A stretch of DNA of 64,000 nt. Origin: Paramecium sonneborni (lineage: Eukaryota > Ciliophora > Oligohymenophorea > Peniculida > Parameciidae). Shown in pieces: positions 24,451 through 36,168 of the stretch. The position numbers and the translations under genes are program-made. The stretch is taken from assembly GCA_905182985.1 (NCBI GenBank), contig CAJJDN010000112.1, positions 313,021-377,020 of the forward strand, written 5' to 3'. The notes beneath the pieces were generated by a model. That model made no database searches, was not told the origin of the DNA, and saw only the letters and a program-made list of their open reading frames with translations. Position 1 is the first letter of the stretch. Each line of letters opens with the position of its first letter.

Positions 24451-26790
24451 ATGAGTTTTAGAGATTTAGAAAATCCAGAATAAGCTATATTTATTTCTTA
24501 AGATTTACTTAATGAATCCTTTTCTTAAATATCTTAAGAATAAAATGCAGATCAATAATAAGATTTTGCTAATAATAATGAAAATTATCCTTAATTCAGT
24601 CAAACTCAAAATTCTCACATTTTATCTGAAATTATTAATACCCCATCCTAACCTAAATTATAAATTAAGAAATCTACTTTACTTCCTTAATCTGGTGGAC
24701 TATTTACATATCTTATTGATAATCAAAGTAGAATATATGATATCTTTTAAAATTTCCTACATAGATTATTTCAATATTATTTTATCAAAAAAGTAATAGA
24801 TTAGAATATTGTCTAAAATTATATTGATTTACAAGCAGTAAAAAGGAAACTTAATTATGTTCAATAAGTTTATAATTAAACATTTGGTGCTTTGAAAAAT
24901 AGCATTTAATATTATTAAGATAAGATATTAATATTAACATCAGAAATAGATAAAGAAGATCCATATTCTTTGTTAACATAACATGAAATTGATTTAAGAA
25001 GAGGATTACATGATTTCTATTAATTCATAGATTCAGAAGACTTGCTTACTTCCAGCAAAGGTATGGGAGGTAGCTAAAATATGTATATATGTTATAATAT
25101 TATTATAATATAGTAGCTAATATAAAACAATATAAATTGAAGTTTTTAATCCAGCTGATTTAAATTCACTTGATAGAGTTGCTTAATTTGTTTTAAATAG
25201 TCTTGAACTAGAATAAATCAATATTACTCCAATTCAACTATTGAATGATAATCTCTCTTTAAATCTTCTTAAAGTAACCATGCAACTCTTATAAATATGG
25301 TAACATTTGTTTAGATTCTTAAATCAAAATGATGTTACCAATATTCAATTTAATTATGAAGTAGATTAAGCTAATCATAATGCTGCAATTGTAGCAGCTT
25401 AAACCTTCTTACTTGTTCCATTAGATATTGCAAATAAAATATTAAAAGGGTAATACACTGAACTTATCAATTATCATTTGAATTCAAATAATAAATTACC
25501 ACTTAAAGAAGAATATGATAAAAAAAGAGAAGAAAAGAGTTAAGCTAAATTATAATATACTCTACATTTTGATAAATCTGATAATATTATTAAAATTGCT
25601 GATGATGCATTAACTAATGAAGCAGAAAACTTTTCATTTTCAAATGCTGAACATTCATTAATAGAAGAGTAATCTGATTAATAATAAACCATTTAAAAAT
25701 ATAATCATAAATACTAATTAAATTCTGAATAATATAAATAAACTATATTAGATCAAGCAGTTGAATTAAGTTTCAAAGGAAAAATCAATGAATCACATTT
25801 ATTTGATATTTAACCTCCAAAACATAGATCATACATAGCAGAAAGTGGATAATAACTTTTAAGAATAACTCCAATTACTATTTGTACTTTAAATTGTATA
25901 AAACCAAATATAGAATTCAATCATATAAATTATTTCATAGATCCTTAAAAAGAATTTTTACATTTTTTCAAACCTAATAGTAAATATTTCTTTTAATGGT
26001 AACTTGATGCTGAAAATGTATAGAAAATTGTTTGTGATGTAGAACATTAATTTACTAATGAATTAATCTCTTTTGTAACAAAAGAAGGAATCATATTTTT
26101 ATTTAATCCATTTTCTTAATCTGCAGATAATAATTTCTATAGATTCAATGAAAATAATTCTATATTGTAAACCTTACCTAATATGATTGAGAAAAAAAGA
26201 AATTTTAGAGTTGCTCAAGTAGGCAATTATATATATTTGATTGGTGGAGAAAATTAATAATAATAAGTAACTAATTCTTGTGAAAGATTTAGTTTCAAAA
26301 CTTTAGAATGGTAAAAGATAAAATCTTTTTAAACTCCTCTTACTAAAGTCAATCTTGTAGTTTTCTAATAAAGGTATTTGGTTAGATTCGGAGGTTTGAA
26401 TCGTTTCGATCATTTTGATAAAACAGTAGAAATGTAAATTACAGAATAATCAATTATAGGTATGACACCAAAAGACATAAGTGGTCTTAATTAAAATTAA
26501 CTAGTGGATAAGATTAAATATTCAAGTTGAATAGTGTTTGTTTGTAGATTAATTTTAATTCTATTCTAATTTTTGGAGGCTAAAATGATAATGATTATGA
26601 TGATTCTATCATCTAATTACTTACTATTGATGAAGTTGATAAAAAAAAAAACGATTATATTGCAAATCTCTAAGAATTAAATATACAATAAAAATTATTA
26701 TCATTCATTGGTCAATATGATTTAAATGTATATTACTAACACGATAGAATTTATTTATTTAGGAAAAATTACAGTTCCTTATTATCATGA
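24451..26790 (+). CDS. Large Kelch-type protein
   Basis: 760 aa (MSFRDLENPEQAIFISQDLL...) with introns 25083-25113 (31 nt) and 26434-26459 (26 nt); spliced length in frame. The N-terminal about 430 residues are Gln/Asn-rich and helical (LTQHEIDLRRGLHDFYQFID). The C-terminal 300 residues form a Kelch-like propeller: KYFFQWQLDAENVQKI, YIYLIGGENQQQQ, RYLVRFGGLNRFDHF, EMYDTKRHKWSQLKL, SILIFGGQNDND. No RING, BTB or catalytic domain seen. Likely an adaptor; partner unknown. Confidence 0.82.
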
Positions 26791-27063
26791 TCTATTTTAA
26801 AAATATCTATATATGAAAATTCAATTTTATATGTATTTATTGCTTATTTATATTTATCATTATTTATCTTTTTTCAGTTATATAAATTATTTGATTGCTT
26901 AAAGTATTTTTCTAGAATTTTAATAATAAAGAATACTTTAATTTTGACATTTTCTTATTGGTAGTAAGATGGTATCAATACTTTTTTAATTTTAAAGTTT
27001 CAAATTAACAATTCTTTATTAATTTTTAAGCTTAAACACATTGACTAGTAATTTTATTAATAA

Positions 27064-28109
27064 ATGAGTGATCTGATTTCAAAAACTTATAATAAAATTT
27101 CTGATGTTTTTTCAAGAACTCAGGTTAAGAAGGCTGTTGAAGGTCTTCATACTTATTAACAAAGAGTGAAATTAATTGATCATATTATAGATAGAAGATA
27201 AGAAATTAGAAATGCCGATGATATTGCAAAAATTTAACAATATGCTCATATTTTTAAAAAAATGTTAAGGAGATATAAAAAGAAGAAGGATGAAGATAAT
27301 GAATAAGAAAAAGCTAAATTAAAAATGGAAATGGTTATGTAATTATTTAGAGGAGAAAAAAAAAAGTAAACTCATAATTATGACATTGAATAATTAAAAA
27401 AATAGTAATTAGCTTAATCAAGAAGAAATGCTCTTCCTCAATAAAAGAAAAATTAATAGTAGCAAACTTAATCAACAAAAGTTGATGATTCAAAAATGTT
27501 TGAAACTTCTCCAAATAGAAGTAAAAAACTAAATAGATTCTTTACTGAAAAAGATCCTATGTAAGTAGAGAAATAAGTAGAATAAGAAATATATGATTTC
27601 TTATAAAAAAATCATGAACTAGATTAAGTTCAAAAAGATAGATTTCTTAGGGTGACAGATAAAAGTTAATAGATTCGATATATAGAAAGTAAAGTTAAGC
27701 ATCAATTAGTGCTTCAAGAAAATTAATAACAATAAATGGCCATTAAAGTATTAGATTTAAAAATATCAAGTAACATTACTAAGTTTAAAACCTCTTTCGA
27801 AAAAAAAATAATAGAGGTCATACTTAAATTAAAATAGCAAAATCTTTTTAAGGAAAATTTGAAGACAATCGTATAGAGGGTCCTCTCACTTCGCGCAGAT
27901 AAATTAATGGAGAAGATTCTTTTGCTTCTTATACAGAAATAAAGCTAAATAAATTATATTAAGAGTCTTCATCAATTTAAAAGACAATAAAAACCAAGAC
28001 ATTATCCTGTCCAACTAATCAAATTTAAAATTATTTAATTCATACTAATAGAGATATTATTGATATTTCTAATAAAAAATTATTCCATGTGTAAAAGTTT
28101 AAATTATGA
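27064..28109 (+). CDS. Coiled-coil hypothetical protein
   Basis: 340 aa from MSDLISKTYNKISDVFSRTQ to TGA 28107-28109; one 23-nt intron at 27748-27770 restores the frame. The first 110 residues are charged and helical (VKKAVEGLHTYQQRVKLIDH, IFKKMLRRYKKKKDEDNEQE), followed by Gln/Lys-rich low complexity and a polar tail (KFEDNRIEGPLTSRRQINGE). Family not recognised. Confidence 0.75.
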
Positions 28110-28331
28110 TTTAAAATAACATTAACTTAAAAATAAAACAAATATATATATTAGCATCTAAAAATCAAATAAAAATTACAATGTCTTATTAATTATTTTA
28201 AAAGACTTTATTGATTGCAAATCTATGTAATAATTAACTTAATAATATAGAAAAAGCTTCAATTCTTTCTTTAAATATTCTTGAATGAATAATTGCAATT
28301 ATTGATTTATTTTAAGAAATTAAAAAAAAAA

Positions 28332-29202
28332 ATGAGTTTTGCTGCTCTTTTCAAAAATTGTTTTGAACACATTAAAGTCAAATTTTAAAAGAATTATTTA
28401 CCAGCCTAAACACCTAAATTATTTAATTAAAAGAAAGTATTAGTTTTAGATTTAGATGAAACACTTGTTCATTGTGAATTCAAAGAAAATGAAAATTTTT
28501 CACATGAAGTATTGCTTGAAGTCGTCCATAAAGGATAAGAATATTAAGTATATTTAAAAACTCGGCCTTATTTAAATTAATTTTTAATTGAGGCAAGCAA
28601 AGATTATGAAATTTTTATTTTTACAGCAGGTTATGAAGCTTACTGTTAAGAAGTTTTAAGTTTTATAGATAAAAAAAAATTAATAACTGATTCTTATGCA
28701 AGAGGAAGCTGTCAATTCATTAATGGAATTTGTTATAAAGATTTATTATTAATAGATAGGCCTTTAGAAGATATAATATTCATTGATGTAAATAAAAAAC
28801 AATTATTAGAACAATCCAAATGCTTTTATAAGATATAAGAATAATGGATTATTAATTCCATCATTTTTAGATTCTGATGAGGATGATTGTCTTTTAAGAT
28901 TAATTCCATTTTTAAAATATATGGCTAAAAAAAAAGATGTAAGACCAGTAGAATAACATCTAAAATACTATGAGGATAATAATGGTACAATAGTATTCAG
29001 TGAAGCCTAAAAAACAATACAATTAGAATAAGAAGAACCAGATGAGGATACATTAAGCGAAGGGAAGGTTGTTAAAAAAGAATAAGAAGTTACGGATTTG
29101 GATATCAAACATAAAAAAACCCAAACTCAATTAGAAACTGTTAGCAAGATAAAAAGTAAATTAAGAAGTGCAACTTTATTTTCAGGTTCACAAATTAACT
29201 GA
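28332..29202 (+). CDS. FCP1/CTDSP-like (HAD) phosphatase
   Basis: 282 aa (MSFAALFKNCFEHIKVKFQK...) with a 22-nt intron 28788-28809. The catalytic core opens with VLVLDLDETLVHCEF, holding the DxDxT nucleophile pair, followed by YLKTRPYLNQFLIEA, IFIFTAGYEAYCQEVLSFID, and after the intron FIDNNPNAFIRYKNNGLLIP; this is the NLI-interacting-factor/SCP layout. Such enzymes dephosphorylate Ser/Thr, often in the RNA polymerase II tail. The expected Lys/Arg after DRGxxYxKDL appears as ICYKDLLLIDRPLEDIIFID. The acidic C-terminal 100 residues are an extension. The substrate here is unknown. Confidence 0.9.
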
Positions 29203-29411
29203 TTTTCACAACTTTTTTTTTTATCTTTGTCTGATTTTTATATGTCATTTAACAAAGCTAATTTATAAATATGATCAATCTTTGATTATATCCTAAATTA
29301 TACATTGAGTTTGGGTTTACATGATAAATTCTTCTTCTGATAAAAATAATAAGTTAATATTGGTTTATATCGAAAATCAATCATTTCTAATTGTCTTATG
29401 TAAAAGTCTAT

Positions 29412-30367
29412 TCACATGTATTCTTAAAAAGACTTTTAATAAAGTGGGCTTAAGTTTGAATATTAGCTATCTTAATTTTCTTATTGACTTCTAATTGGTA
29501 GTGGAGAATTCACTAAAAATAATAGATTTATTATCATACATTAATTTGGGCTAAATGTTGATAAATTTTTTTTCAATGAATAATTAAGTTATGATTACAT
29601 CATTCTTAGGATTGGTGATAATGATTCCATTTATGAAGTTTAAGATTAAGGAAGTTCCAGTTCTGTCTTCACATTAGTTTTAAATAATTCTTATAAATTA
29701 TTATCTTTGAGACTTGAATCTTGTTATTTTAAAAAGAAACTAAGCAAATAGCTTAATCTATCAATTTTAGCATCTAATGATTATCTTGATAAGCTCAATT
29801 AAGACCATATTGAATTATGTTATTCCATAATAATTTAATTTTATTCACTTATCGCTTTGAAATCATTTTCAAATTAAAGCTATCTTTACTTTAAGAATGT
29901 TAATTCTTATTCCATTTATTATTCAAATTCAGCTTCTGTTGATTCAGCTTTTACATTCTTCTTTTCTTTCTTTAGTAAAACTTTTTATTTGATTGGGTTT
30001 CTTTTTATTTGAGATAATTACTTTCTATTAATGTAATTATAAAATACTTGTTGCCTTTTTTAAAGTTTGGATGAGTAAATATTTCATGATTCTCTGAATT
30101 TCGTGCCTTTTAAAACTCATACATATTTAATTGTCTTAAAAAAGATTAGTAGTGATTGTGTTTGAAATATTATGGTAAGATTTGGGTTTCAATTTCTTTA
30201 GGATTCAATACAATAAAGTATTCACCATCGTCACTCCATTTAATTATTGTTTAAAATTAAGGAGTGCTCTTTTAGAGATAATCATAAATGAATACTTATT
30301 CATCAAGCATATCATATAGTTTTATGATAAATGCAGGGGTAGAGAACGGTCCTTGTTGATTAGTCAT
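29412..30367 (-). CDS. Heat-shock-factor-type transcription factor
   Basis: 310 aa from ATG 30365-30367 to TGA 29412-29414, with a 23-nt intron 30025-30047. DNA-binding domain: PAFIIKLYDMLDE, IIKWSDDGEYFIVLNP, ILPQYFKHNHYQSFLRQLNM, YEFQKARN, FTHPNFKKGN, then KKQLSQIKRNP after the intron. A coiled coil follows (EAEFEQQMEQELTFLKQRQL), fitting the HSF HR-A/B trimerisation region, then a Ser/Gln-rich tail. It should bind heat-shock elements as a trimer. The frame stays open upstream through a possible membrane segment to 30643 (see findings). Its 3' end faces the phosphatase gene. Confidence 0.92.
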
Positions 30368-30643
30368 TAAGAATTGAAGATTTTGTTCTTTTTATATCTT
30401 ATAATTTATATTTTGAAAATAAATTAATAATAACCATTCAATTATTAATCTTTCTTTGCTTTTTATCTGTTCAAAATTCTTTAAAGCAACTTAATGAAGA
30501 ACAATCAAATAAATTATGAACACTACTCCTAAAATTAAAATAAATTAAAATAGATAATCATATAAATATTAAAATTACTTTTAAAAATAATAATACATAT
30601 AATAATTTTTAGAAATTTGCCATTCTTTTTTTACTGAATTCAT

Positions 30644-32416
30644 ATTAAATCCTTATTTATCAACAGTTTTAATTGAATTCTAAAATTAAAATAAAATCTC
30701 TATTCATTTCAATTTTTTATAGGACTTATTTTTTCAATTTTTTAGAAAATAAACATATTTTTCTTTTATTTTCTTATAATATTGAAATTATTAGTCGGTT
30801 TTAGGCAAAAGGTTAATTATTTTCATTCCATTTATAAAAAAATCATACTAAATATTATTTTTTTTAGTTAGAACTCACTATTTAGATTTAAGTTAAGCAC
30901 AATAAATAATTCAAACTTTTAACCTTATAATTATATATCTAATTATAAAAGAAGGTTTGAGTACCTTAAAATACATAAAATGACTTTAAGAGCATTAAAT
31001 GTGTGTATTATTTAAAATTACAAAATTTTAGAAAAATATTTGAAAAACATGTTCTTTATTTAAAAAGCTTAGAGGATTTATTGCAAATGTGATTAGATTT
31101 GAAGAAAATGAGAGTATCTAAAAATGGAAATATATACATTTATGTTTTATTTTTTATAGTTAAAAATAATAAAAAAATGAGTATAAGGTTAATAATAATG
31201 TGATATATGCTACTTATTATATTTTGTTAGCTTTTTCAAATCATGAATCTTTTTAAGTTTCGGATAAACAAGTTTATTCTTTCATATGATGACAATCTTA
31301 AAATTCATTTTTTTCATTTTTGATTGAATTTGTTACTGATCACATGAAAAACTCGTTTAATTGTTATTTGGAAACTATTTCTGGATTTTCTTTTCTTATA
31401 GCTCATATATTGTATTTATAGTAAATTTAGTATAAAGTTAAATTCTTTTAGATTATTTGTATTTTATAACGAATTTTTGAGATTGGAATAATAATTAGGA
31501 AGCATCATTTCCTTAACTAATTTCAAAAATTTTGCAATTAAAAGGTTCCTTATCAATTGGCAAGTGGTCAAAAATTTAAATTTAAAGATGATTGTTTAAC
31601 TCTTAATTAGTTTTAGTATTATTCTGAATATTATATGAGTAAAATCTTTACAATAGATAGTTTAAAATAAATGTAATTCCTTTTAAATATTATTGATAGC
31701 TACAAATATAACTATTTTTATGATTTCTTTTATTAAATGAGAGGATGAAAATTAATGGATGTGATACAGATAATTCAAGTTTAATAAATGGAAATCTACT
31801 GATTGTATAGTTAGCATGAATTATAATTGGAATCTTGAAGTATGGTAAATATGTTATCAAAATAAATTGTTATAGAGATTTAATAACTTACATTGAATGC
31901 TTAATATTCTTTTGGCAATTTTTAAAAGAATAAAATAAAATAAATTTAGAAGTGATTATTGTATCAAAAATAGTTTATATAATTTAAGGATTAAAATGAT
32001 CCTTATTTAAGGGGTGATAAATAAATAGGTTCATATGCTTTTTAGTTTATATTTTATTATTAATTTTGATTGTTATTTGATAAATTCATGTAAGAAACTT
32101 TCAGTATATACATTTAGAATATTTTAAGTATTATAGTAATATTAATATTTTAGGGATTATTGGAGCAAGTTTAATTGGGGTTGTAATTATCAAAACTATT
32201 ATCCAAATTTATTTTGTCATTTTTGATAAAGAGAGAGAGTTTTAAAATTTGGATTATATTTTAATGGATTATTGAAATGATAAATAAAGAATAATTTAAG
32301 ATTGATTATTAATTTATAATACTTTAGTTTAATAAACAAGTTAAAAAAATAATATATAAAATAAAAATGATTAATTTTAATTAAAATATTATTGAAAATA
32401 ATTATATGTAAATTTG
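30644..32416 (+). other. AT-rich region with a possible unresolved gene
   Basis: Mostly extremely AT-rich. On the + strand, a 134-codon ORF at 31344-31748 looks protein-like (QKFKFKDDCLTLNQFQYYSE, YYMSKIFTIDSLKQMQFLLN), and upstream fragments from 30980 (MTLRALNVCIIQNYKILEKY) and about 31070-31290 (FKKLRGFIANVIRFEENESI) may be further exons. I could not link them by introns. Family unknown. Confidence 0.35.
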
Positions 32417-33760
32417 TCATAATATAACTTCAATTGGAGGCTAACTAGATGATGTTTAATTTAAATCATCTTTAAATAGCATCCTTTTAACTTCACTTTT
32501 ATGTTGAGGGATTTAAATTTTATTAGATTTAGTGTTCCTTTAAGTATAAAAATTATATTAATTTTTATTAGAATCAACCAATGAAGTACCATAACTGCTA
32601 ACTGTTGATACTTATGAGCCATTTTTATTTACTTTAATAGGGCTAGCAGTTCTATAGAATCCACTTAATTATTGAAATGATTGATTAATTGAGAAATTGG
32701 ATGAATCTTTTCTCTATGGTGAAAATACTCTAACTTTTTAAGGAGAAGTTTAATAAGGTGCAATTCTTTATGGTGAATATCTAATTATTTTTTAAGGTGA
32801 TTAAGGTCTTTAGCAGAGATTCTAATTAAATACTTTAACTATTTATTTATTTGTAAATAAATTCTAAGGTTAGTTATACTTTATTTCCTTTGATTTAATG
32901 ATTTAAGGTTTAAGTACTATTTCTTATTCTAAATTAGTAGATTTATATTATCTATTCTATAGTATTTAGGATAACTATATAAAATCTGGTCTTTTCTCTG
33001 GTGTATTATTTAACATTATAGCTAATAATTATAGAAGCTATTAAGAGTATTGACCAATCAATAAAATTACAGTTTGTTTTAAACTCACATGATATTCTAG
33101 AATAATATTTAAAATTACTTTTTTTAGTCATAAGTTCCACAATTACTTAAGCTAAATCAAAAACATCTTATTTGATTTATTATGGATTTGATTCAATTGT
33201 AATTTAATCAAGAGTCTTTAAATTTAGATCAGAAGTTATAAATATATTATCTGAAGTGATTTTTCCATGAGAACATTCATTTTCTTGTAAGTATTTTAAA
33301 ACACTTACTAATTGTTCTAGTGACTATTTTATATGAATATACTATAATACTTTCCAAACTTCTATTTCTCTAAATGGTTCTGATCTTGCACATAAATTTT
33401 GAGAAAGTGTTTTGCTAATATATTCAAAAAAGAATTATGAAGTTTCTACATTTCCATAGAGCAAAGGAGAATCTTAAGTGCATGCATAATATTGTAATAA
33501 ATTAGGATGTTATAATTGAGATCTTTTTGTATGAATTTTTAGTAAAGTAGAATCTTAATAGTATACATGTCTTGTCTTAAATAATTTATATTTATTACAA
33601 AAGAAAAGAGTTCAAGAGAAGTGTCATTCTTTATTTTCCATAGCTGGATATTACCAAATGCTGGAAGATAAGTTGTTCCACAGCAATCAATTTAAGCATT
33701 TAAATCATAAGCAAAACTCAATTCTGTATTATAATTGACGTAAGCTTAAACTGCTCCCAT
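32417..33760 (-). CDS. Predicted pseudokinase
   Basis: 432 aa after removing introns of 23 and 22 nt (spliced length in frame); ATG 33758-33760, TGA 32417-32419. The layout follows a kinase fold: LLKIHTKRSQLQHPNLLQYY (helix C region), LEQLVSVLKYLQENECSHGK, ITSDNIFITSDLNLKTLDQI, QQIKQDVFDLAQVIVELMTK, and LLAIMLNNTPEKRPDFIQLS. The HRD motif is replaced by SHGK and DFG by LDQ, and no glycine loop or VAIK lysine is evident, so catalysis is unlikely. The C-terminal 190 residues are Gln/Ser/Lys-rich. MGAVQAYV at the N-terminus is a weak myristoylation candidate. Part of the gene is duplicated by the assembly. Confidence 0.7.
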
Positions 33761-34029
33761 TATATTTATTTATTTAAGATATTTATTTAGATATGATTGC
33801 TAGCATTGCGTAATTAATTAAATTGACATACATATATCTATATATATATAAATAATATAAATGAATATAATTTAATCGACTGTTGATGAAAACATAAAGA
33901 ATGAAATTATTGAATTTTACTACAATAGCAAAACATAATTTTAGAAAAGCACTTTAGAATATTTGAAAAGTAGATTAACTAGATATGGGAAAGGAATTTT
34001 GATATATATTAGTGATAATCCAATATTGT
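32880..34029. repeat. Left copy of a 1,150-bp assembly duplication
   Basis: Matches 34031-35180 (offset 1151) wherever compared, with a single N between them; the pattern of an unmerged contig overlap. Confidence 0.9.
33861..34029 (+). pseudogene. Truncated assembly copy of the 110-aa gene
   Basis: Same start (MNIIQSTVDENIKNEIIEFY) as the complete gene at 35012-35344, cut by the N at 34030; an assembly artefact, not a decayed paralog. Confidence 0.85.
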
Positions 34030-34030
34030 N

Positions 34031-35180
34031 TTTATTTCCTTTGATTTAATGATTTAAGGTTTAAGTACTATTTCTTATTCTAAATTAGTAGATTTATATT
34101 ATCTATTCTATAGTATTTAGGATAACTATATAAAATCTGGTCTTTTCTCTGGTGTATTATTTAACATTATAGCTAATAATTATAGAAGCTATTAAGAGTA
34201 TTGACCAATCAATAAAATTACAGTTTGTTTTAAACTCACATGATATTCTAGAATAATATTTAAAATTACTTTTTTTAGTCATAAGTTCCACAATTACTTA
34301 AGCTAAATCAAAAACATCTTATTTGATTTATTATGGATTTGATTCAATTGTAATTTAATCAAGAGTCTTTAAATTTAGATCAGAAGTTATAAATATATTA
34401 TCTGAAGTGATTTTTCCATGAGAACATTCATTTTCTTGTAAGTATTTTAAAACACTTACTAATTGTTCTAGTGACTATTTTATATGAATATACTATAATA
34501 CTTTCCAAACTTCTATTTCTCTAAATGGTTCTGATCTTGCACATAAATTTTGAGAAAGTGTTTTGCTAATATATTCAAAAAAGAATTATGAAGTTTCTAC
34601 ATTTCCATAGAGCAAAGGAGAATCTTAAGTGCATGCATAATATTGTAATAAATTAGGATGTTATAATTGAGATCTTTTTGTATGAATTTTTAGTAAAGTA
34701 GAATCTTAATAGTATACATGTCTTGTCTTAAATAATTTATATTTATTACAAAAGAAAAGAGTTCAAGAGAAGTGTCATTCTTTATTTTCCATAGCTGGAT
34801 ATTACCAAATGCTGGAAGATAAGTTGTTCCACAGCAATCAATTTAAGCATTTAAATCATAAGCAAAACTCAATTCTGTATTATAATTGACGTAAGCTTAA
34901 ACTGCTCCCATTATATTTATTTATTTAAGATATTTATTTAGATATGATTGCTAGCATTGCGTAATTAATTAAATTGACATACATATATCTATATATATAT
35001 AAATAATATAAATGAATATAATTTAATCGACTGTTGATGAAAACATAAAGAATGAAATTATTGAATTTTACTACAATAGCAAAACATAATTTTAGAAAAG
35101 CACTTTAGAATATTTGAAAAGTAGATTAACTAGATATGGGAAAGGAATTTTGATATATATTAGTGATAATCCAATATTGT
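34031..35180. repeat. Right copy of the 1,150-bp duplication, with truncated pseudokinase copy
   Basis: Carries a second copy of the first part of the minus-strand pseudokinase gene (ATG at 34911), cut off at the N at 34030. It should not be counted as a second gene. Confidence 0.9.
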
Positions 35181-35344
35181 AATCAGCAAGTACAGATTAA
35201 TTGGTGTTATACTTTAAATCGAAAAAAGAGTTTGTGTATATTTGTTTAATAAAACAACTTTTAAAAGAACCATAAAAAGATGGTAAAAATATTCAATGTT
35301 CATTAAGAGGATAGGAGTATAAATTGAATTATTATTAGTATTGA
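35012..35344 (+). CDS. Small hypothetical protein, 110 aa
   Basis: Intronless frame MNIIQSTVDENIKNEIIEFY to TGA 35342-35344, length divisible by three. Contains TLEYLKSRLTRYGKGILIYI and ends YKLNYYQY. Mixed charged/hydrophobic composition suggests a small folded domain. No family recognised. Divergent from the pseudokinase gene, 100 bp apart. Confidence 0.65.
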
Positions 35345-35503
35345 AAATTATAGAAATAATGTATTTAGAGTTTGGTTATAAATAAAATATGATTATATCT
35401 TGGTTATAAATAAAAATATATAATAAAGAATGATGAGGGGAAGAGGGAGAATAAAGAATAAAAAAGTGATTTTAAATATAAAGATTTTTTAATTAAATTG
35501 TAT

Positions 35504-36134
35504 ATGTCTTAACAATAAGGAAAGGGTGGAAAAGCTTAATAATAGAAGAGTGAAGTAAAGACAGGAGGTGTAAATAAAGTAGTAAAACCTTAAGAAACAA
35601 AAGAGAATGTAATGAGAAAGATTAGAATTGAAAAATTAATGGTTCATATATGTGCTGGAGAGTCAGGAGATAAATTGACAAAAGCAGCAAAAGTTTTAGA
35701 AGATTTAACAGGATAAAAGCCAGTATTTGGTAAAGCAAGATATACAGTGAGATCTTTTGGTATTAGAAGAAATGAAAAGATTTCTGTATTTTGTACAATA
35801 AGAGGAGATGCTGCAAAAGATATATTATTTAGAGGTTTAAGAGTAAAAGAAATGGAATTGAAAAAGAGAAACTTTTCAGATTCAGGAAACTTTGGATTTG
35901 GAATATAAGAACATATTGATTTAGGATTAAAATATGATCCATATACAGGTAGATTAATAGTAATAATAATATATAGGTATATTTGGTATGGATTTCTATG
36001 TGATTTTATCAAGACCAGGATTAAGAGTTGCATAAAGAAAATCAAGAAATGCAAGATTAGGTACAGCTTAAAGAGTTAGTAAAAAAGAAGCAATGGAATG
36101 GTTTAAATAAACATTTGAAGGAAATGTTTATTGA
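35504..36134 (+). CDS. RPL11: 60S ribosomal protein L11 (uL5)
   Basis: 200 aa with one 28-nt intron 35949-35976; TGA 36132-36134. After a 40-residue Gln/Lys-rich N-terminal extension the protein follows eukaryotic L11: [99 protein letters not shown]. It binds 5S rRNA in the central protuberance of the large subunit. The N-terminal extension is longer than in animals and plants. Its stop is 34 bp from the convergent LMBR1-like stop. Confidence 0.97.
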
Positions 36135-36168
36135 TAATACATTAATGAAATACATTAAAGAATATAAA

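Noticed and set aside
27740..27840. Homopolymer-A frameshift in the coiled-coil gene
   Set aside because: A 23-nt intron at 27748-27770 explains the frame change.
29203..29990. Apparent + strand gene (YRKSIISNCL..., GSGEFTKNNRF...) with in-frame TGA codons
   Set aside because: It is the antisense shadow of the HSF gene; the minus strand gives a continuous DNA-binding domain and coiled coil with one intron.
34031..34911. Second pseudokinase gene copy
   Set aside because: Part of the assembly duplication; truncated exactly at the N.
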